Shown here: piece by piece, positions 14,143-17,975 of the stretch
Layout of the letters: every line of letters begins with the position of its first letter
How positions within the stretch are numbered: position 1 is the first letter of the stretch
Origin: Chloroflexota bacterium
GTDB taxonomy: Bacteria; Chloroflexota; Anaerolineae; B4-G1
Assembly: GCA_024232355.1 (NCBI GenBank)
Contig: JAAEPW010000413.1
Location: 1-17,975, forward strand
Direction of reading: 5' to 3'
DNA length: 17,975 nt
The notes under the pieces: generated by a model
Database searches by the model: none
Seen by the model: only the letters and a program-made list of their open reading frames with translations
Told to the model about the DNA's origin: nothing
Position numbers and translations under genes: made by a program

Positions 14143-15363
14143 TCAGTCCAACACGATCACCTGCACCCGCGTGCCGGCCGGTACGTGGGTCCAATCCTCT
14201 GGGATGATGGCGAATCCATTCGCCTTGACCATCGAACTCAGGATGCCCGATCCCTGCCCGCCGGTGAGAGTGGCCCGATACTCGCCCGCCTCTTCCTCGA
14301 CGTGAACGCGCAAAAAATGACGGCGGTCGTCCTTGCGCTTGACCTCGTCCACCAGCGTGGCCTTGATGGTGGGGCGCTGCCAATCGACCACGCCCTGCAT
14401 TTTGAGCAGCGCCGGGCGGACAAACATCTCGAAAGAAACCATCACCGAGACCGGATTGCCCGGAAGTCCCAAGACTGGCACGTCGCCGATGCGACCAAAG
14501 GCCAGCGGTTTGCCCGGCTTCATTCGCACGCGCCAGAACCCGATCTCTCCCTCGGCGGCCAGCACATCTTTGACCACGTCAAAGTCGCCCACCGAGACGC
14601 CGCCAGAGGTGAGGAATAGGTCAACCCCTTGGGCCAGCCCGGCCCGGATTTTATCCGTCAGTTCCTGCACTTGGTCACGGGCGATGCCCAGCATGACGGG
14701 CACGCCCCCACACTTGACCACCTGGGCCGCGTTGGAATAGCTGTTGGCGTTGCGGATTTTGCCCGGTCCGAGGGGTGTGTCGATCTCGACGACCTCATCG
14801 CCGGTGGCCAGAATCGCCACGCGCGGACGCCGAAAGACGGGCACTTGCTTTTGCCCCAGCGTGGCCAACATGCCGATCTCTTGCGGGCGGACGACGGTCC
14901 CCTGGGACAGCACCAGATCGCCCTGGCGCACGTCCTCCCCGGCGGGACGGATGTACTGACCCTGCGGTGCTTGCGCAGAAATATCCACCCAATTGCCCTC
15001 TGACGCCGTATCCTCAACCTTGACGACAGCGTCGGCCCCAGGCGGGACTGGCGCGCCCGTCATAATGCGGATAGCTGTGCCAGGCGTCACCTCTGTCTCG
15101 GTGACGTAACCCGCCGCCAGGTCTTCGAGCACGCGTAGGCGAGCAGGAGCGTCCTGGCTGGCCCCGGCAGTGTCGGCGGCCAGCACCGCGTAACCGTCCA
15201 TAGACGAGTTCGAGTGGGGCGGAATGTCCACGTCGGCGTGGATGTCTTGGGCCAGCACGCGCCCCAGTGCCTCGATGATGTCTACGCGTTCCGATTCTAA
15301 CGGGTGGAATGCTTCTAGTATTTGTTCCAGCGCTTGTTCGACGCTTAGCATTGATACGTTCAT
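14143..15363 (-). CDS. moeA: Molybdopterin molybdenumtransferase MoeA
   Basis: A 406-residue cytosolic enzyme that inserts molybdate (or tungstate) into adenylylated molybdopterin at the end of cofactor synthesis. All hallmarks are visible: NSSMDGYAV (52-60), the beta-barrel domain II with IMTGAPVPPGADAVV (100-114), TGDE (187-190) and NANSYS in the MoaB/Mog-like domain III, SGGVSVGDFD (253-262), MKPGKPLAFG (281-290) and GLPGNPVS (299-306). Domain IV closes the protein. Length is normal. The ATG at 15363 has AGAGGT about 11 bases upstream; the ATG four codons later is possible. A perfect 14-bp palindrome lies 30 bases upstream. No other cofactor gene is nearby, but the AOR-family enzyme in this window is a natural client. 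Confidence 0.97.
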   Translation of the reverse strand: MNVSMLSVEQALEQILEAFHPLESERVDIIEALGRVLAQDIHADVDIPPHSNSSMDGYAVLAADTAGASQDAPARLRVLEDLAAGYVTETEVTPGTAIRIMTGAPVPPGADAVVKVEDTASEGNWVDISAQAPQGQYIRPAGEDVRQGDLVLSQGTVVRPQEIGMLATLGQKQVPVFRRPRVAILATGDEVVEIDTPLGPGKIRNANSYSNAAQVVKCGGVPVMLGIARDQVQELTDKIRAGLAQGVDLFLTSGGVSVGDFDVVKDVLAAEGEIGFWRVRMKPGKPLAFGRIGDVPVLGLPGNPVSVMVSFEMFVRPALLKMQGVVDWQRPTIKATLVDEVKRKDDRRHFLRVHVEEEAGEYRATLTGGQGSGILSSMVKANGFAIIPEDWTHVPAGTRVQVIVLD

Positions 15364-15392
15364 ATCTTTTTCTACCTCTCTGACTGCAATTT

Positions 15393-15406
15393 GTAGTAGC
15401 TACTAC
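15393..15406. promoter_or_regulatory. Perfect 14-bp palindrome upstream of moeA
   Basis: GTAGTAGCTACTAC is self-complementary and sits between the small-protein stop (15446) and the moeA start (15363). It could be an operator or a weak hairpin; no promoter boxes are clear around it and its role is unknown. Confidence 0.4.
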
Positions 15407-15445
15407 GAGCCAAGCATTCACTATGGTTGCGAGTTCTTGTCATCA

Positions 15446-15745
15446 TTACCATCTGAACCATGCTTCATTTCCTTCGATGTGCAGGATAAAGTCTTTGATT
15501 ATCTGGCTTTTCTTTCCAACTGGCTCAAGTGTGAAACCAGGAGAGATAATCTTTCGATAAGCTTGTTCCCATAAATCCATTTTCTCGAGGTTCAAAAGCC
15601 GGAGCTCTTCTGCAAAAAGAGGCTTGTATTGCTCAAAGGCGGGTGCAGGCTCAAAATGGCAGAACATTGAAGGCTGATCCAGACGATCTTTTGTAAGCAC
15701 GCCAAGCGTCTCTTCCCCAAGTTTTAGTCTCCAAGATTCACTCAT
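15446..15745 (-). CDS. Small conserved protein of unknown function
   Basis: A 99-residue soluble protein. It begins with a strand-rich part (SWRLKLGEETLGVLTKDRLD), then FCHFEPAPAFEQYKPLFAEELRLL, a helix, and ends LHIEGNEAWFRW. I recall similar small bacterial proteins with the pattern FEP.P.FE..RPLF..E and a terminal LHIDG.EAWFR(W/Y), but they carry no assigned function. The ATG at 15745 overlaps the TGA of the upstream gene by four bases (ATGA), so the two are translationally coupled and probably work together or form a module. An immunity-type or accessory role would be speculation. The gap to moeA is 82 bases. Confidence 0.8.
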   Translation of the reverse strand: MSESWRLKLGEETLGVLTKDRLDQPSMFCHFEPAPAFEQYKPLFAEELRLLNLEKMDLWEQAYRKIISPGFTLEPVGKKSQIIKDFILHIEGNEAWFRW

Positions 15746-16056
15746 ATATCTTTGCTCTCATAGCGACTTGTAATAGTACCGTAGCCTACAACGGTTGGCC
15801 CTTCAAGTATCTCAAAAAAAGTTCCAACGCCAAGTACATCATAGCAAACTTTTGGCTCGTACAGAAACTCGACTGTAGCGTGTGCTTTGCCCTCAGTTTG
15901 CTCTGTGTCTGGTCCGTCGATGAAGCGAATCCCAAGCATTTCACTATCAGGAGAAACGCGAAAGTGTGGGGCATATTCATCTAGCGAAGGAGGTCGCTCG
16001 CGTCCACCTTGTTCAGTACTCACAAATTCAACTTGAACTTTGGCATAGGTCGTCAT
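15742..16056 (-). CDS. Small beta-barrel protein resembling EF-Tu domain III
   Basis: A 104-residue protein with an all-beta pattern. VQVEFVSTEQGGRERPP..DEYAPHFRV followed by LGIRFIDGP, AHATVEFLYEP, GTFFEILEG and VVGYGTI matches the order of strands in domain III of elongation factor Tu, where the corresponding text is GGRHTPF..YRPQF...REGGRTVGAG. There is no GTPase domain, so it is not a translation factor itself; stand-alone proteins of this kind have no known function that I can name. The ATG at 16056 lies 18 bases after the mutase stop; only a weak GAG-type ribosome site is seen, consistent with coupling. It overlaps the next gene by four bases. Confidence 0.78.
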   Translation of the reverse strand: MTTYAKVQVEFVSTEQGGRERPPSLDEYAPHFRVSPDSEMLGIRFIDGPDTEQTEGKAHATVEFLYEPKVCYDVLGVGTFFEILEGPTVVGYGTITSRYESKDI

Positions 16057-16074
16057 ATTCTACTCGATAGCTCG

Positions 16075-17739
16075 CTAAATACTCACCCGCGGGCGATACT
16101 CTCCCCAAACCTGCCGCAGGACGCCGCAGATTTCGCCCAACGTACAACCCGACTCAACCGCGACGACGAACAACGGCATCAACGGCTCGTCGGCGGCGCG
16201 GGCGGCCTGCTCGATGCGGCCTAGTGCCGCCGAGGCCCGCTCTCCGTCGCGCCGTTCCCGCAGCACGGCCAATCGTGCTCGCTGCTGCTCTTCGACGGCG
16301 GGGTCCACCAGCAGCCGCTCCATCGCTATCTTTTCCTCGTCGATCTGGTACTCGTTCACGCCCACCACGACCTTGTCCTTGGTCTCGACGTCCTTTTGAT
16401 AGTCGTAGGCGGCATCGGCGATCTCTCGCTGTACGTACCCCTGCTCGATGGCCGCCAGCGCCCCGCCCATCCCGTCGATGTGGGCGATATATTCCAGCGC
16501 CCGCCGCTCGACCTCGTCGGTGATGTGCTCAACAAGGTAAGAACCGGCCAGCGGGTCCACCGTGCTGGCAACTCCCGACTCGTGGGCGATGATCTGCTGG
16601 GTGCGCAGGGCGATGCGAACCGATTCCTCCGTCGGCAGCCAGAGTGCCTCGTCGCGCGAGTTGGTGTGCAGGGATTGGGTGCCGCCCAGCACCGCCGCCA
16701 ATGCCTGGAGCGTCACGCGGGTGACGTTGTTCTCCGGCTGTTGGGCCGTGAGAGTGCAGCCGGCGGTCTGCGTGTGAAAGCGCAGCTTCCAGGAACGCTC
16801 GCTCTGCGCGCCAAAGCGTTCCCGCATCACCCGCGCCCAGATGCGGCGGGCGGCGCGGAACTTTGCGATCTCTTCCATAAAATCGTTGTGCGCGTTGAAA
16901 AAGAACGAGAGACGGGGAGCAAAGGTGTCCACATCCAACCCGGCGTCGATGGCTACCTGGACATAGGCGATGCCGTTGACCAGCGTAAAGGCGACCTCTT
17001 GCACGGCGGTGGACCCGGCCTCGCGGATGTGGTAGCCGCTGATGCTGATGGTGTTCCACTTTGGGACCTCTGCCGCGCAGTAGCGAAAGAGATCGGTCAC
17101 CAAGCGCATCGAGGGCCAGGGCGGAAAGATATAAGTGCCCCGGGCGACGTATTCCTTCAGAATGTCATTTTGGACAGTGCCGCGCAGTTGCTTGGGATCC
17201 ACGCCCTGCTCCTTGCCCACAGCGACATACATCGCCAGGAGCACGGCGGCGGGGGCGTTGATCGTCATCGAGGTGCTGACCTTGCCCAGAGGGATGCCGT
17301 CAAAAAGGGTGCGCATATCGTCCAGGCTGCTGATCGAGACGCCGACCTTGCCCACCTCTCCCTCGGCCAGCGGCGCGTCGGCATCGTAGCCGATCTGGGT
17401 GGGCAGGTCAAAGGCGACGGAGAGGCCAGTCTGCCCCTGCGCCAGCAAATATTTGTAGCGGGCGTTCGACTCTTGGGCGGTAGCATATCCGGCATACTGG
17501 CGCATCGTCCAAAAGCGGCCCCGGTACATTGTGGGCTGCACGCCCCGGGTGTACGGGTATTGGCCGGGAAAGTTCAGGTCGTTAACGTAATCGGCTTCTA
17601 CATCAGCAGGCGTATAGGCCCGGTCGAGCGGTATGCCGGAGAGGGTCTCGAACTGCTCCTGCCGCTCGGGGAAGCGGTCGGTGACTTGCTTGACGGTTGT
17701 GTTTTCCCATTCTTGTTTGCTATGTTTAATATCGTTCAT
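16075..17739 (-). CDS. Acyl-CoA (methylmalonyl-CoA type) mutase large subunit, catalytic TIM-barrel domain
   Basis: A 554-residue subunit of a B12-dependent carbon-skeleton mutase, which interconverts branched and linear acyl-CoAs such as methylmalonyl-CoA and succinyl-CoA. It contains only the substrate-binding barrel; the cobalamin-binding small subunit must be encoded elsewhere. By alignment from memory with the Propionibacterium enzyme (constant offset of 7), R75, Y82, Q190, R200, Y236 and H237 correspond to R82, Y89, Q197, R207, Y243 and H244. Tyr at 82 and Arg at 200 favour methylmalonyl-CoA over isobutyryl-CoA, while Y75 is replaced by Q68. Also visible are [33 protein letters not shown] and [12 protein letters not shown]. 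The ATG at 17739 has GAGGA 8-9 bases upstream. It is the first gene of the run leading to moeA and the transporter. Its 3' portion is followed after 18 bases by the EF-Tu-like gene. Confidence 0.96.
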   Translation of the reverse strand: MNDIKHSKQEWENTTVKQVTDRFPERQEQFETLSGIPLDRAYTPADVEADYVNDLNFPGQYPYTRGVQPTMYRGRFWTMRQYAGYATAQESNARYKYLLAQGQTGLSVAFDLPTQIGYDADAPLAEGEVGKVGVSISSLDDMRTLFDGIPLGKVSTSMTINAPAAVLLAMYVAVGKEQGVDPKQLRGTVQNDILKEYVARGTYIFPPWPSMRLVTDLFRYCAAEVPKWNTISISGYHIREAGSTAVQEVAFTLVNGIAYVQVAIDAGLDVDTFAPRLSFFFNAHNDFMEEIAKFRAARRIWARVMRERFGAQSERSWKLRFHTQTAGCTLTAQQPENNVTRVTLQALAAVLGGTQSLHTNSRDEALWLPTEESVRIALRTQQIIAHESGVASTVDPLAGSYLVEHITDEVERRALEYIAHIDGMGGALAAIEQGYVQREIADAAYDYQKDVETKDKVVVGVNEYQIDEEKIAMERLLVDPAVEEQQRARLAVLRERRDGERASAALGRIEQAARAADEPLMPLFVVAVESGCTLGEICGVLRQVWGEYRPRVSI

Positions 17740-17774
17740 TATTTTTCCTCAGTCTGATATTTTGGTACTGAAAT

Positions 17775-17850
17775 TTTAGTCACGAATTGCACGAATTTGC
17801 ACTAATTTTTTGATTCACATTCGTGGTAATTCGTGCAATTCGTGGCTAAA
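17775..17850. repeat. Long inverted repeat of the CACGAATTGCACGAATT type
   Basis: 17775-17797 and 17828-17850 form a 23-bp inverted repeat with a single mismatch, around a 30-base centre that contains TTTTTTGATTCACATTCG. The arms themselves are built of repeated CACGAATT units. It lies 35 bases upstream of the mutase start on the minus strand and is transcribed with the leader if the promoter is further out. A related fragment is at 10.1 kb. Further out, 17851-17975 shows only a short CAACTT-GGAA-AAGTTG hairpin (17926-17941) and GTCCC-TG-GGGAC near 17893. Confidence 0.75.
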
Positions 17851-17975
17851 GAAAAAAGGCAATACCGCAAAAGTCGCTAGGAGAGCCAATCCGTCCCTGG
17901 GGACGCCAAACCGTATACCTGCCAGCAACTTGGAAAAGTTGGTCCAGATGTCAGAAAAACGATCAAAAATGGTAA

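Noticed and set aside
16396..17757. Plus-strand open frame of 453 codons across the mutase gene
   Set aside because: Antisense to a clear mutase with all motifs; composition-driven shadow.

Overview
The window looks like bacterial chromosome from the phylum Chloroflexota, probably an Anaerolineae-type lineage. This is inferred from the mix of a CIRCE-controlled groESL operon, a CarD/CdnL regulator, a stand-alone B12-dependent acyl-CoA mutase large subunit, a tungsten/molybdenum aldehyde oxidoreductase, and a NACHT-plus-FGE-fold protein of a kind I associate with this phylum. No rRNA or tRNA gene is present to confirm it. Every complete gene lies on the minus strand, so the window reads biologically from right (17.7 kb) to left (0.2 kb).

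Right part (about 13.2-17.9 kb): a tightly packed run, probably one transcript. It holds an acyl-CoA (methylmalonyl-CoA type) mutase large subunit, a small protein resembling EF-Tu domain III, a second small conserved protein overlapping it by four bases, molybdopterin molybdenumtransferase MoeA, and an EamA/DMT-family transporter starting 9 bases after moeA. A hairpin-rich repeat follows the transporter.

Middle part (about 9.8-13.0 kb): a DUF2891 protein and a class I SAM methyltransferase, separated and flanked by non-coding repeats. The 1.17 kb between the methyltransferase and the NACHT gene has no convincing gene. It is packed with small inverted-repeat elements: one with 19-bp termini and a TGGC target duplication, one with 20-bp perfect termini and a related partial copy 1.3 kb away, one with 18-bp termini and a 9-bp target duplication, and a nested pair of hairpins. 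This looks like a landing zone for MITE-like elements.

Left-middle (about 4.1-9.8 kb): an 899-residue STAND protein (coiled coil, NACHT NTPase, C-terminal FGE/C-type-lectin fold without the catalytic cysteines), then a 692-residue aldehyde ferredoxin oxidoreductase family enzyme, which would need the pterin cofactor that MoeA helps build. Next comes a PadR-family repressor whose promoter carries a clear palindromic operator, with a translationally coupled small unknown protein.

Left part (0.2-3.8 kb): a CarD-family RNA polymerase-binding regulator, then groES-groEL under a strong sigma-A promoter bracketed by two CIRCE operators and closed by a textbook terminator. Beyond it lies an AT-rich gene for an isoprenylcysteine methyltransferase-family membrane protein, and at the window edge a tandem 20-bp repeat and an open frame running in from outside.

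Start codons were chosen from Shine-Dalgarno sequences read directly; several differ from the longest open frame (CarD, PadR, the oxidoreductase, NACHT, the two methyltransferases).
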